33,174 nt of DNA, taken from contig DIZP01000036.1 of assembly GCA_002429375.1 (NCBI GenBank), positions 1 through 33,174 of the forward strand. Reading direction: 5' to 3'. Position numbers and translations under genes: made by a program. The notes beneath the pieces are model-generated. The model had not been told where the DNA came from and searched no databases. It worked only from the letters and a program-made list of their open reading frames with translations. Below, one piece after another: positions 15,368 to 24,072 of the stretch (positions are counted from its first letter, which is position 1; every line of letters starts with the position of its first letter). Origin of the DNA: a bacterium UBA6025. GTDB taxonomy: Bacteria > Patescibacteriota > Saccharimonadia > Saccharimonadales > Saccharimonadaceae.

Positions 15368-17533
15368 ATGAATGAGGCCATACTAAACACCCTGACAAAA
15401 CATCAACGCCCCTCATCTATGTCGACTGGCACCCGTTACGCCATATATTTAGCATTATTCCTCGGGACTCTCTTCATTATGGCATCGAGCGTAACCTTTA
15501 ATACCGCCCACGCAAGTCCAGTGGTCGGATTTAACGCCGGGCGTATTATCGACGACGGTGTATTTACAAACAGCAGTTCGATGAATGTCAGTCAGATTCA
15601 AGCTTTTCTAAGTAGCAAAGTGGCTACGTGCGACACCAACGGGACTCAAATAGCATCCGAGTACGGCTCAAGCCTCACGCACGCACAATATGCCGCTTCA
15701 AAAGGCTGGGCCGCGCCCCCTTATACATGTCTTAAGGATTATAGTGAAAATGGTATTAGCTCCGCTCAGATTATCTACAACCTTTCCCAGCAATACCAAA
15801 TCAATCCGCAAGTTTTTATTGTGTTATTACAAAAGGAGCAGGGGCTTGTTACCGACACCTGGCCACTATCTACACAATACCGTACCGCGACGGGTTACGG
15901 CTGTCCTGACACCGCAGCCTGTGACACAACTTACTACGGTTTTACCAATCAAGTAACCTGGTCAGCTAAGATGTTCCGAGCGGTCATAAACAACAGCCCC
16001 ACTTGGTATTCCCCCTATATACTTGGCAACAACAATATCCAATGGAACCCAAGTAGCTCATGCGGTAGCTCTACAGTAAACATCCAGAACCGTTCAACTC
16101 AGGCATTGTACGACTACACTCCATATCAACCAAATCAAGCCGCCCTTGACGCCGGCTATGGAATGGGTAATAGCTGTAGTGCTTACGGAAACCGCAATTT
16201 CTATCTGTACTTTACAGATTGGTTCGGGTCGACCTATTTCACACCGGTCACAAAATGTGACAGCAAAATTACAGGAGTTGTTTGCGTATGGAGCGTAAGA
16301 AAAAGTGATGGCTCACAATTCCTCACGTCGTCCGAGACCGAGCTAAGCAGCGCAATGTATAGTTACGGTTGGATCGATGAGGGTATCGATTTTTATGCGT
16401 CAAGTACACAAAAATCGGGAACAGTGCCCATTCATCGTTTACTCAATAACAACACGCACTATTACACTGCAGACCAGTCAGAATATAGTAGCCTGCTAAG
16501 TGCTGGTGGCTGGATAGATGAAGGCGTTCCGTTCTACGTCTACCCCTCGACCACTTCAACCAACGCATCGCACGGGATTTATCGGCTATATAACTCCAGT
16601 CTGAATCAGCATTATTGGACTCTTGATGAAAACATGAAGACCTATCTCATCAATACGGGCTATTCGCTGGAATCGAGCCCCTTCAACACCTTTAGTGGCC
16701 TGGTAGATCTGCCAATACCGGCGACCGGACGAATAAATATTTATGGGCTTAAGGAAAATGTTGGCCATTTCTACACGACGAGTTTACCTGAACTGGAATC
16801 TGTAGTTAAGCGGGGCTACCCGTATGATGGCGTGCTGACTACGGCGAGCGAAGCCAACGCTGGTACGGCAATATATCGGCTACAGTCTGCCGGTCGGCAC
16901 TTCTACACTGCCAATGCCTCTGAACGAGATCTCGCCGTATCTAAGTATGGGTACACGTATGAAGGAATCGGATTCTATCTCGATGACAGCAGTGCTCAAA
17001 TTTATCGACTAGACAACACAGAGAACGGTGGCTATCTATACACCAGCAATATTGACGATGTCATGGCACTCGCAAACGCTAACGGATGGGCCTACGAAGA
17101 TGTGCTTGTCGACAAAAATAGTAACCCTTCCCCCGTGTATAGATTCCTGAATATATTGAATAACAGACACTTTTATACAATTGACATAAACGAAGGTGCA
17201 CGAATAGCCAACAAGGGCTGGAAGTATGAGACGGTTGCATTCTACGCAGACACAAGCACCGGCCTACCCGTTTACCGACTACTCTCGTACGATAAGCATT
17301 TCTACACCACTAATGCTTCTGAGCGAGATCTCGCCGTAAGCAAGTATGGGTACGTGTATGAAGGGATAGCTTTTTACGTCAGTCAAACCGTAACGGGCCA
17401 GCCAGCCTACCGACTACAGGGAGGGAATGACGAGTACTTTTACACCGCCAGCAGCTCAGAAAAAGATCTCGCCGTAAGCAAGTATGGGTACGTGTATGAG
17501 GGTGAGGGATTCTATCTCCCGCCGGGTAACTAG
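15368..17533 (+). CDS. Large secreted protein: lysozyme-like N-terminal region plus about nine DUF5648-like repeats
   Basis: A 721-residue protein. A signal peptide is clear if translation starts at M18 (15419): hydrophobic residues ~24-44 and an 'AHA' cleavage site before 'SPVVGFNAGRII'. Residues ~55-285 hold a cysteine-containing domain with 'NVSQIQAFLSSKV', 'NPQVFIVLLQKEQGLVTDTW' and 'NQVTWSAKMFRAVINN'; the K-E-Q-G helix resembles the Glu region of lysozyme/SLT-like folds, but muralytic activity is only a possibility. Residues ~300-721 contain about nine ~44-residue repeats of the form 'YRL...HFYT...E...G(W/Y)xYEGxxFY', matching DUF5648 (PF18885). Three repeats are nearly identical in DNA. 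Likely a surface or released adhesin or cell-wall-acting protein. The pair with 14804 suggests a common export role. Confidence 0.8.
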   Translation: MNEAILNTLTKHQRPSSMSTGTRYAIYLALFLGTLFIMASSVTFNTAHASPVVGFNAGRIIDDGVFTNSSSMNVSQIQAFLSSKVATCDTNGTQIASEYGSSLTHAQYAASKGWAAPPYTCLKDYSENGISSAQIIYNLSQQYQINPQVFIVLLQKEQGLVTDTWPLSTQYRTATGYGCPDTAACDTTYYGFTNQVTWSAKMFRAVINNSPTWYSPYILGNNNIQWNPSSSCGSSTVNIQNRSTQALYDYTPYQPNQAALDAGYGMGNSCSAYGNRNFYLYFTDWFGSTYFTPVTKCDSKITGVVCVWSVRKSDGSQFLTSSETELSSAMYSYGWIDEGIDFYASSTQKSGTVPIHRLLNNNTHYYTADQSEYSSLLSAGGWIDEGVPFYVYPSTTSTNASHGIYRLYNSSLNQHYWTLDENMKTYLINTGYSLESSPFNTFSGLVDLPIPATGRINIYGLKENVGHFYTTSLPELESVVKRGYPYDGVLTTASEANAGTAIYRLQSAGRHFYTANASERDLAVSKYGYTYEGIGFYLDDSSAQIYRLDNTENGGYLYTSNIDDVMALANANGWAYEDVLVDKNSNPSPVYRFLNILNNRHFYTIDINEGARIANKGWKYETVAFYADTSTGLPVYRLLSYDKHFYTTNASERDLAVSKYGYVYEGIAFYVSQTVTGQPAYRLQGGNDEYFYTASSSEKDLAVSKYGYVYEGEGFYLPPGN
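16928..17499 (+). repeat. Near-identical 35-bp repeats within the DUF5648-like region
   Basis: A 35-base block beginning GATCTCGCCGTA occurs exactly twice (17327-17361 and 17465-17499) and once more with a few changes (16928-16962). It encodes 'DLAVSKYGYVYE'. The other repeats of the protein share only the protein pattern. Exact DNA identity between separate units points to recent duplication or gene conversion. Confidence 0.85.
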
Positions 17534-17619
17534 TTTGGAGCTACGCGACACTTCTTATTCTCCCTGTTGTAGTGTATTATTTGTCATAGCGCACCAACCA
17601 ACAATGGCTATAAGTTAGT

Positions 17620-19254
17620 ATGAAAATAGTTACGTTACCTTCTATAAAAACTGCTCTGAGATTATCCTATATAGGTAAGGCCGAGATGTTATTCTCTGCT
17701 ATTTTTACTGTAATCCTAGTGTCTGGCTACCTCCTATCGACATATGGAAGTCTAGACGCCGCCCCCCTAGGCGCAGGATCAATCTTGGTATACCTTTGTG
17801 GATCGGTAGTTATTTGGGCCATATTACTCTTTTGTTTCGCAGCTACCAAGCAATCACTGTTACGAAAATACGAAACCACTCGAGTCGCCTTACTGGAAAA
17901 CTTCTCGGACAAAAAATTATGGCTCCTGACTTCCCTCGCAATATTTATCTGTTATCTTCCAATAATCTTACTATCCCTCTCCGTCTTGACCCCCGACTCT
18001 TGGAGTAGTATTGCCCAATCAACCGGTGGAGCGCCCCTAAGCAATGCTCATCCTATAATTTTTACGACATTTGTGAGTATCTTTATCCATATCGGCTTGT
18101 TGTTTGGAAGCGTGGAGGTTGGCGCCCTACTCTTTTCGCTCGTTCAGTCGGCAATTTTGGCGATGATTTTTGCTCAAATTATCGTGTGGATGCGCAAAGA
18201 AAAAATCAGCAGAGGTGTGATCATTGCAACATTTCTTTTTTATGCAATTCTGCCGATCAACGCCATCGCTGGGATTATCATGTGGAAGGATGTCTTATTT
18301 GCAGGCTTCGGTCTTTTATTCTTAATGCTACTACGGCAACTATACATAGAGAAGGATGCGTTCTTCACTAAGAAAAATGTTATATATTTTATCTTACTTG
18401 CGTTTTTATTTTGTACTTGGAGAAATAACGGTTTCTATGCATATCTTCTTTTCTTGATCTTAGCTATTATTATAAATCGAAAAACATTCTTCAATAAGAA
18501 GTATTTGTCCCTATTACTCTCGCCAATCTTTATGTTCGTTGGTTACTCGGTTTTAGTCACGTTAATAACAAGCCCGGCTCCAGGTACAGTAATGATGACA
18601 GTGCCCCTACAGCAAATTGCCCGAACAGTTAAATATCATAGCAACTCTATTTCCGAAGAAGATAGGCATACAATAGGCGAGATACTCTCTTACGAACAAC
18701 TGGGCAAAGTTTATAACCCAAACCTAGCAGATCCCGTATTATATACCTTCAATGAAAAGGTGTTCAAGGAAAATGAAGGTAAATACATAAAATTATGGTT
18801 TAAACTTTTTATGGAACATAAGAAAACGTATATAGCCGCATCTCTATATAACACCTACGGATATGTCTATCCATTTAGCTCGTCCTCTACAATAACTGAT
18901 ATCACAATGGATAACGCAAGCCATTTTAACGCCCTGAAAGGATACTCTGACATCGCCTATAGCGATGGTGGCAAGCTGGCAGTAGGAAAGTACCGGGATC
19001 TTATTATGAGCATAGTTCCTCTCTTTCGTAATATAGGCTTCTACACTTGTATCATTCTACTCGGAGCATACATCGCGGTTATTAGAAGAAGACGGGAGCT
19101 TACAGGAGTATTTGTCATTCTGTCGTGTTTGTTCCTTACCACTATACTAGGCCCCGTCAACGGAGAGTTTAGGTACCTATACTTGTTTGTCATAGCTGCT
19201 CCATTTGTCATCGGGGCGGTCAATTCTGGTCATAATCTTAAGAGGAGTAAGTAA
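17620..19254 (+). CDS. Polytopic membrane protein, DUF6020-like
   Basis: A 544-residue protein with about a dozen hydrophobic segments and one large external loop (residues ~325-455). The stretch 'IAGIIMWKDVLFAGFGLLFL', the 'WRNNGFYAYLLF' block and 'VPLQQIARTVKYHSNSISEE' match my recollection of the DUF6020 family (PF19484), uncharacterised membrane proteins often found in surface-glycan loci. Its organisation is like GT-C transferases, so it could use a polyprenyl-phosphate sugar on the outer side, but no acidic motif proves this. It is followed after 4 bases by the WbsX-like gene and is AT-rich (line 18361-18420 has 14 G/C of 60). A possible TATAAG at 17609-17614 is only 5 bases before the ATG. 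Confidence 0.62.
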   Translation: MKIVTLPSIKTALRLSYIGKAEMLFSAIFTVILVSGYLLSTYGSLDAAPLGAGSILVYLCGSVVIWAILLFCFAATKQSLLRKYETTRVALLENFSDKKLWLLTSLAIFICYLPIILLSLSVLTPDSWSSIAQSTGGAPLSNAHPIIFTTFVSIFIHIGLLFGSVEVGALLFSLVQSAILAMIFAQIIVWMRKEKISRGVIIATFLFYAILPINAIAGIIMWKDVLFAGFGLLFLMLLRQLYIEKDAFFTKKNVIYFILLAFLFCTWRNNGFYAYLLFLILAIIINRKTFFNKKYLSLLLSPIFMFVGYSVLVTLITSPAPGTVMMTVPLQQIARTVKYHSNSISEEDRHTIGEILSYEQLGKVYNPNLADPVLYTFNEKVFKENEGKYIKLWFKLFMEHKKTYIAASLYNTYGYVYPFSSSSTITDITMDNASHFNALKGYSDIAYSDGGKLAVGKYRDLIMSIVPLFRNIGFYTCIILLGAYIAVIRRRRELTGVFVILSCLFLTTILGPVNGEFRYLYLFVIAAPFVIGAVNSGHNLKRSK

Positions 19255-19258
19255 AGTC

Positions 19259-20548
19259 ATGGTTAAAAAATTATTTATTAAAGATTACTTACGGAAATCT
19301 ACATTATTAGTTAAGACCTACAGAAAAACCAAGAATCTATCTCCGGCAACAAGGCAACGGCTGCTTCGAATATCGCGCATTAAGAATATCCCAAAATGGA
19401 GACGTTACCAGAACTATGTACTAAACCAACAGCTTAATAAGCAGGACTTCGTACCTATAACCGAAAAAAAGTATTCTGGTAAAGCACCGAAGAAATTAAT
19501 CGCCTATTATCTGCCACAGTACTATCAAATCCCTCAAAACGACGAGTGGTTTGGTCGAGGCTTTACCGAGTGGAGCAACTGTGCAAAAGCAGTGCCTCAA
19601 TTTGAAGGGCACTGGCAGCCACATCTACCTATAGATGTAGGCTTCTACAATCTTGAAACGACCCACGCAATGCACCGCCAGATGGAACTCGCAAAAATGT
19701 ATGGTATTCAAGGGTTCTGTTTCTACTATTATTGGTTTTCTGGTGGCAACAAAATTATGGAAAAACCGATTAACAATTGGCTAAACGATAAAACATTAGA
19801 TTTCCCTTTCATGTTGTTTTGGGCAAATGAAGACTGGACAAATACGTGGGGCGAGCAGGCCCATATTGGCACTATGACCTATAGCGCAAAGATGAAGCCG
19901 AGCGACGTAGAAAAGTTTGTTAACGACATTCTGCCATTCTTTAAAGATAACCGGTACATAACTGTCGATGGCAGGCCTCATGTAATTATCTATCAATCCA
20001 AAAAAGACCCCTATCTTCCGGAGTTTATCAAAAAAATCGGTGAGTTGCTTGAAAAAGATGATATAAAAAAGCCCTATATTTCATTAGTGTTCCCGGATGA
20101 TTTTGATAAAGATTTTGATCCAAGAGATTTCGGTGCTGATGCGGCGGTCGAATTTGGTGCACATCTAAAAACTATGCCGAAGAATATTCCGATTCTGGCA
20201 ACAAATAAAAAACTCATGAATCCGTTAGCAAAGGTTACTGAGTACGATATGGATTCGTATATCAAAGAAGATACATTCTTATATAAAACGAGTTACCCAG
20301 TTTTCAAGGGAGCTATGACACACTTCGACAGCACTGCTCGGAAAATCTACACGGGCGCGCAAATATTTTCGACTCCACCCGAACTTTATCAAAAATGGCT
20401 GACAAAAATAATTAAAGAATCGCAAACAGACCAGGTTTTTATAACTGCATGGAATGAATGGGCTGAAGGAATGCATCTTGAACCCGATCAGAAATATGGA
20501 TATGCCTATCTTCAGGCGACAAAAAATGCGCTCGAAGATGCTTCATAA
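19259..20548 (+). CDS. WbsX / glycoside hydrolase 99-like protein
   Basis: A 429-residue protein of the Glyco_hydro_99-like WbsX family (PF14307), often found in O-antigen and capsule clusters. Diagnostic blocks begin at about residue 75: 'KLIAYYLPQYYQIPQNDEWF', 'GFTEWSNCAKAVPQFEGHWQ', 'YGIQGFCFYYYWFSGG', 'FMLFWANEDWTNTWG', and near the end 'VFITAWNEWAEGMHLEPD'. The role is unproven; members are often fused or linked to glycosyltransferases and may act on glycan chains. The first ~70 residues are basic and not recognised. The ATG at 19259 is preferred over an upstream in-frame ATG inside the previous gene because AGAGGAG lies about 12 bases before it. It converges with the RgpF-type gene after 18 bases. 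Confidence 0.88.
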   Translation: MVKKLFIKDYLRKSTLLVKTYRKTKNLSPATRQRLLRISRIKNIPKWRRYQNYVLNQQLNKQDFVPITEKKYSGKAPKKLIAYYLPQYYQIPQNDEWFGRGFTEWSNCAKAVPQFEGHWQPHLPIDVGFYNLETTHAMHRQMELAKMYGIQGFCFYYYWFSGGNKIMEKPINNWLNDKTLDFPFMLFWANEDWTNTWGEQAHIGTMTYSAKMKPSDVEKFVNDILPFFKDNRYITVDGRPHVIIYQSKKDPYLPEFIKKIGELLEKDDIKKPYISLVFPDDFDKDFDPRDFGADAAVEFGAHLKTMPKNIPILATNKKLMNPLAKVTEYDMDSYIKEDTFLYKTSYPVFKGAMTHFDSTARKIYTGAQIFSTPPELYQKWLTKIIKESQTDQVFITAWNEWAEGMHLEPDQKYGYAYLQATKNALEDAS

Positions 20549-20566
20549 GCTTAATTAAATAAACAG

Positions 20567-22282
20567 CTAGCCAACGTGCTTATAGCTTGATCTGTATGAT
20601 TTTTCAGGAAGCTCACTCACTACAGAATTTTCTACTACAAACATCTTCTTATGAGTCACTTCATGTAATATCTTTCCGAAGACACGCTCTAGTGCATGTG
20701 CCGTAGTCCCATCTACTTGCCCCCTCTCTGTATCAAAATTGGCAGGGGATAGATTTGATTGTAGTAGTGGAGAGAGGAAATCGACTCGACACCAAAACAT
20801 TGTCCCGCCAAAAAAGGGATATTTACTCGAAGAACCTAGAATCCTAAGGATTGTCTTGTCGTCAGTTAGTGGCGCTATTATTGTTGCGATACGTTGTCTA
20901 TTATCGCCCATATATTTACTAAGAGAGACTACGTGACCGGCAGGTCCGATTGCCCCAGTATCTGGGTTTTTGAGTGTTTTTATTATTTTAGATATGTCGG
21001 ATGGAATGAGTTCGCCCAGTAGACTGTTTAGCCACTCACCTCCGTCTTTACGGTGTAAACTTTTTTTACTGTGGAGTTTTAGTATGTATTTATATTGATT
21101 TTCTTGTCTAATCCTCTCCGAGATTAGAAGGAAAGGAAGTACATCTCTTCCGCGATTTGGGAAAGATGCAATGTTCGTTACCTTATGGTATTTACTCACC
21201 TTGTCTAATACTAATTCTTTATCCTTTGTCTGGACTGACACGAATAAATCAAATGGTACGTTGATTCGAGCTAGTTTCTTACTTATTACTGGCCACAGTG
21301 AAGGATAATAAAGATGCAAAACAACCGCCAGCTTAGTTTCCGGTGAGGTTTCTAGATATAAAGATTCGGTAAGTTTATGATATTTCGCATTTCTTGTGTC
21401 CCCTAACACTTTCCACACAATTTTATTGCGTGACAGTATTTTTCTAAGTGCTTTTCTTGTAGTGGCGTGTGTACCATCCTTTTTAATAGATTTTATTATC
21501 ACGCGGGGATAGCGCATTCCAAATACCCTCATCACAATATTGGGGTGTCTTACTCTAACTAGCCTATTGGGGTCAATTACCTTGCTGCCATATTTATTTT
21601 TATATTTCGTTAAAATTTCAACAAAATGCTTCGTATCCTCTTTCGGATCATTTCTTGACCCGCGTGTACCTTGGCGGATGCGATAGTTGATACAGTTATC
21701 TTTTGCGAGCTTAAACTTAGCGCCATCAAGCGATAGTCCGATAAAAAAGTCCCAGTCTTCGGCCACTTTCTCAACCTCGAATCGGTGGTCTTTTATTGCC
21801 TGCTTTTTAATTAATGACGCAGGCGTACAGTGTAGTTTTTGAAGTTGTAGTAGTTCTGATTTAAATTCTGGAAAGTCAGTGTCTGGGCGGCCAAGCCATT
21901 CGCCAACGAAGTGCCAGTTTGGATAAACAACATCAGCATCGTGCTCTTTTGCGATTTTATAGCTCTTACTTATGTAATTGCGATTAAAGTAGTCGTCGGC
22001 ATCCAAATAACAAATGAATTCGCCCTTTGCAAGTTCTATGCCTTCATTACGCGTATAGACAACGCCTTTATTTTTACGACTAACATACTTAATATTTCGC
22101 CCTTGGTTCTTACTAACGAGTTCTTTTATGATTTCATCGCTATTGTCTGTAGATCCATCATTAATAATGATTAGTTCGATATTTCGGTAAGTCTGAGCTA
22201 ACACACTCTCAATTGCTTTAGTAATATATTGATCGTAATTATAGTTGGTAATAATGACTGAAATTAGAGGTTTGTTTTTCAT
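20567..22282 (-). CDS. GT2 glycosyltransferase fused to a rhamnan-synthesis protein F (RgpF) domain
   Basis: A 571-residue two-domain protein. Residues ~1-240 are a GT-A GT2 domain: 'LISVIITNYNYDQYITKAIE', 'LIIINDGSTDNSDEII', 'EFICYLDADDYFNRNYI' (D-A-D-D). Residues ~315-571 resemble RgpF (PF05045): 'KLAVVLHLYYPSLWPVI', 'SFPNRGRDVLPFLLI', 'YILKLHSKKSLHRKDGGEW', 'FFGGTMFWCRVDFLSPLL'. RgpF proteins act in rhamnose-rich polysaccharide assembly, consistent with the rhamnose operon in the same window. It is the last gene of the wzm-wzt operon; its ATG overlaps the upstream methyltransferase stop (TAATG on the minus strand). In E. coli O9a the polymerising transferase WbdA holds the same place in the operon. 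Confidence 0.9.
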   Translation of the reverse strand: MKNKPLISVIITNYNYDQYITKAIESVLAQTYRNIELIIINDGSTDNSDEIIKELVSKNQGRNIKYVSRKNKGVVYTRNEGIELAKGEFICYLDADDYFNRNYISKSYKIAKEHDADVVYPNWHFVGEWLGRPDTDFPEFKSELLQLQKLHCTPASLIKKQAIKDHRFEVEKVAEDWDFFIGLSLDGAKFKLAKDNCINYRIRQGTRGSRNDPKEDTKHFVEILTKYKNKYGSKVIDPNRLVRVRHPNIVMRVFGMRYPRVIIKSIKKDGTHATTRKALRKILSRNKIVWKVLGDTRNAKYHKLTESLYLETSPETKLAVVLHLYYPSLWPVISKKLARINVPFDLFVSVQTKDKELVLDKVSKYHKVTNIASFPNRGRDVLPFLLISERIRQENQYKYILKLHSKKSLHRKDGGEWLNSLLGELIPSDISKIIKTLKNPDTGAIGPAGHVVSLSKYMGDNRQRIATIIAPLTDDKTILRILGSSSKYPFFGGTMFWCRVDFLSPLLQSNLSPANFDTERGQVDGTTAHALERVFGKILHEVTHKKMFVVENSVVSELPEKSYRSSYKHVG

Positions 22283-23238
22283 TATTTTCTCAAAAAAGTA
22301 TTTGCTAGACGGTGTTTCACACTTCGCGCAGCAGTATATATCCTGTAAGCCTTGGATTGCTTTATGCTACTGAGCTCCACCTCACTGCCTACTAGGCGGT
22401 CACGGGTCTCTACTAGGCGGTCACGGGTCTCTACTAGGTTATCGTTTAGTTTTTCGATTTCAATCGAAGAATTAGATAATCTTTCTTCATAGCTCATATC
22501 CTTTGTCTGTAATTGTCTATCGCTATAATGTTCACCAATTGCCGCAATATGACTAACTTTTTCGGCTATCTTCCTATTACTACATAAAAAGTAAAAATAG
22601 AGATGCTGATCGCGAACTTTCTTCGTTAGATTCAGAACCGTTCCGTTGGTATCGTGACTAAGTTCATTTTCGGTTCCAATTGCTACGTACTTCCAGGTAG
22701 ACTGAAAGTACGAATCTATATTCTTATAATACTTTCGTAGGAGTGTGACTAACTCGTCATACTTAAATTCATGTAGATGGAAATGGTTTCCCTCAGCAAA
22801 CTCCACATCATTTGGTGTTGAAATCACTAACAGACCGTCAGTTTTCAAGACGCGGTTAACCTCATCTAAAAACTTTCTGTAATCCTTAATGTGCTCAATA
22901 GTTTCAAATGTGACCACTACATCAACACTATTATCGTCTAACGGAATAGATTCTCCGTCACCCACCAAGTATTCTATGTTTTTGCCACCATAATTCTTTC
23001 GTGAGTAGTTTATTGCAACTTCGTTAACATCTACACCATAAACAAACTTTGCAGATTCAGCCAGTATCTTTGTGCCGTACCCCGAACCACTTGCTATATC
23101 GAGAACTATTTTATTTTTTATAATAGGCTTAGCCGCTAGGTATCGCGTAACATGTTCAGAGTATATAAGACGGTCTTTATGGAATTCAGGCACCATTCGT
23201 TCATAATCGTTCTCGAGTGTTGCTTTCTTTGTTGTCAT
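22282..23238 (-). CDS. Class I SAM methyltransferase with C-terminal coiled coil (WbdD-like arrangement)
   Basis: A 318-residue protein. Residues ~40-200 form a Rossmann methyltransferase: motif I 'IVLDIASGSGYGTKIL', 'VEYLVGDGESIPL'-like region, 'VVTFETIEHIKDYRKFLDEV' and 'TDGLLVISTPND'. From about residue 245 the protein becomes a coiled coil with leucines every seven residues through 'LVETRDRLVETRDRLV' (~270-284), ending in a basic tail ('YTAARSVKHRLANTFLRK') that could lie on the membrane. The DNA of the coil holds an exact 21-bp tandem duplication. In E. coli O9a, WbdD joins a chain-capping methyltransferase to a coiled coil that sets chain length; the operon order here is similar, but no kinase domain is present. 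A chain-terminating role is therefore inference. Confidence 0.85.
   Translation of the reverse strand: MTTKKATLENDYERMVPEFHKDRLIYSEHVTRYLAAKPIIKNKIVLDIASGSGYGTKILAESAKFVYGVDVNEVAINYSRKNYGGKNIEYLVGDGESIPLDDNSVDVVVTFETIEHIKDYRKFLDEVNRVLKTDGLLVISTPNDVEFAEGNHFHLHEFKYDELVTLLRKYYKNIDSYFQSTWKYVAIGTENELSHDTNGTVLNLTKKVRDQHLYFYFLCSNRKIAEKVSHIAAIGEHYSDRQLQTKDMSYEERLSNSSIEIEKLNDNLVETRDRLVETRDRLVGSEVELSSIKQSKAYRIYTAARSVKHRLANTFLRK
22389..22438 (-). repeat. 21-bp in-frame tandem repeat in the coiled-coil region
   Basis: Two exact 21-base units (22389-22409 and 22410-22430) and 8 bases of a third (22431-22438). Each unit begins CTACTAGGCGGT on the plus strand and encodes one heptad of LVETRDR-type sequence. 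Loss or gain of a unit keeps the reading frame and the coiled-coil register. Confidence 0.95.
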
Positions 23239-23247
23239 ATAATTCCT

Positions 23248-24072
23248 TTATGTAGTCATTTTCTTCGTTATAAATACTCCAGAGGTGTCGGAAAGGTTCA
23301 CAAGGTTCATCTTAAATACCGTTGTTTCGAAACCTATTTTTTCGATTTGTGCAATGATATCGTACCCGAACTCAGTGAATACTAGGTAGTCTGGCTGTCC
23401 CACACCATGATAGGAGGCTTCCAATATATTGTCCACGCCTGATTCTCGTAATACTGCCCTTTTCCTAGTTTTGCGCGACCACACTACCGGTATCGTAAAC
23501 ACATGAAGTCCACCTGGTTTTAGCACTCTTAGTATCTCTGACATCGCGACATCAAAATTAGGTACATGTTCTAATGTATCTGAAGTTAAAATCAGATCCA
23601 GACTATTGTCTTCATAGCTTAAGGCTTCAAGATTCTCGGATGGAATGCTTGGATCTTTCGAGCCGAATTCGGAATACCGTAATGCTGGAAGTTCTTGAAG
23701 AAATTGATGAAGCTTACCGCAAGAATTAATCTCAGCTACTTTTATCTTCTTCAAATCACTTTCAACTAGCTCTTTGAGTGATACATTGCCATACTCATTA
23801 ACGAGCGCTTCGGATAATAATCGGAGACGAAATGAACAACCACATACAGTACAGAACATTGATTCACGCGCATCGAAGGAGTTTCGCAGCGATTCGGTTA
23901 GATCCCACGTGGTTGCCAGTTCGCTATTTATAATCGTCGTAAACTTCCAGATTTGATCCTGTGCGCCACACGCATAACATTTCCCGTTTTCATTCAGTAC
24001 ATTCTTGTTTAGAGAAAATTTTGGCTTCTGGACGTTTTTCATTATTTGTAAACCAATTGCACAATTAATCAT
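23248..24072 (-). CDS. Class I SAM methyltransferase with N-terminal zinc-binding cysteines
   Basis: A 274-residue protein. C32-x2-C35 ('CYACG') and C74-x2-C77 ('CTVCG') suggest a zinc ribbon. The methyltransferase region follows, with 'LDLILTSDTLEHVPNFDVAM' and 'ILRVLKPGGLHVFTIPVVWS', typical of Methyltransf_11-type enzymes. Motif I is unusual: 'IKVAEINSCGKLHQFL' stands where a Gly-rich loop is expected. Its substrate is probably a glycan or a sugar precursor, judged only by its place between wzt and the coiled-coil methyltransferase. The ATG at 24072 overlaps the wzt stop by 8 bases; M11 (24042) is an alternative start. Neither has a good ribosome-binding site. Confidence 0.8.
   Translation of the reverse strand: MINCAIGLQIMKNVQKPKFSLNKNVLNENGKCYACGAQDQIWKFTTIINSELATTWDLTESLRNSFDARESMFCTVCGCSFRLRLLSEALVNEYGNVSLKELVESDLKKIKVAEINSCGKLHQFLQELPALRYSEFGSKDPSIPSENLEALSYEDNSLDLILTSDTLEHVPNFDVAMSEILRVLKPGGLHVFTIPVVWSRKTRKRAVLRESGVDNILEASYHGVGQPDYLVFTEFGYDIIAQIEKIGFETTVFKMNLVNLSDTSGVFITKKMTT

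Noticed and set aside
22389..22438. Short CRISPR-like repeat
   Set aside because: Units are directly adjacent with no spacers, in frame in a coding sequence; it is a tandem heptad repeat.
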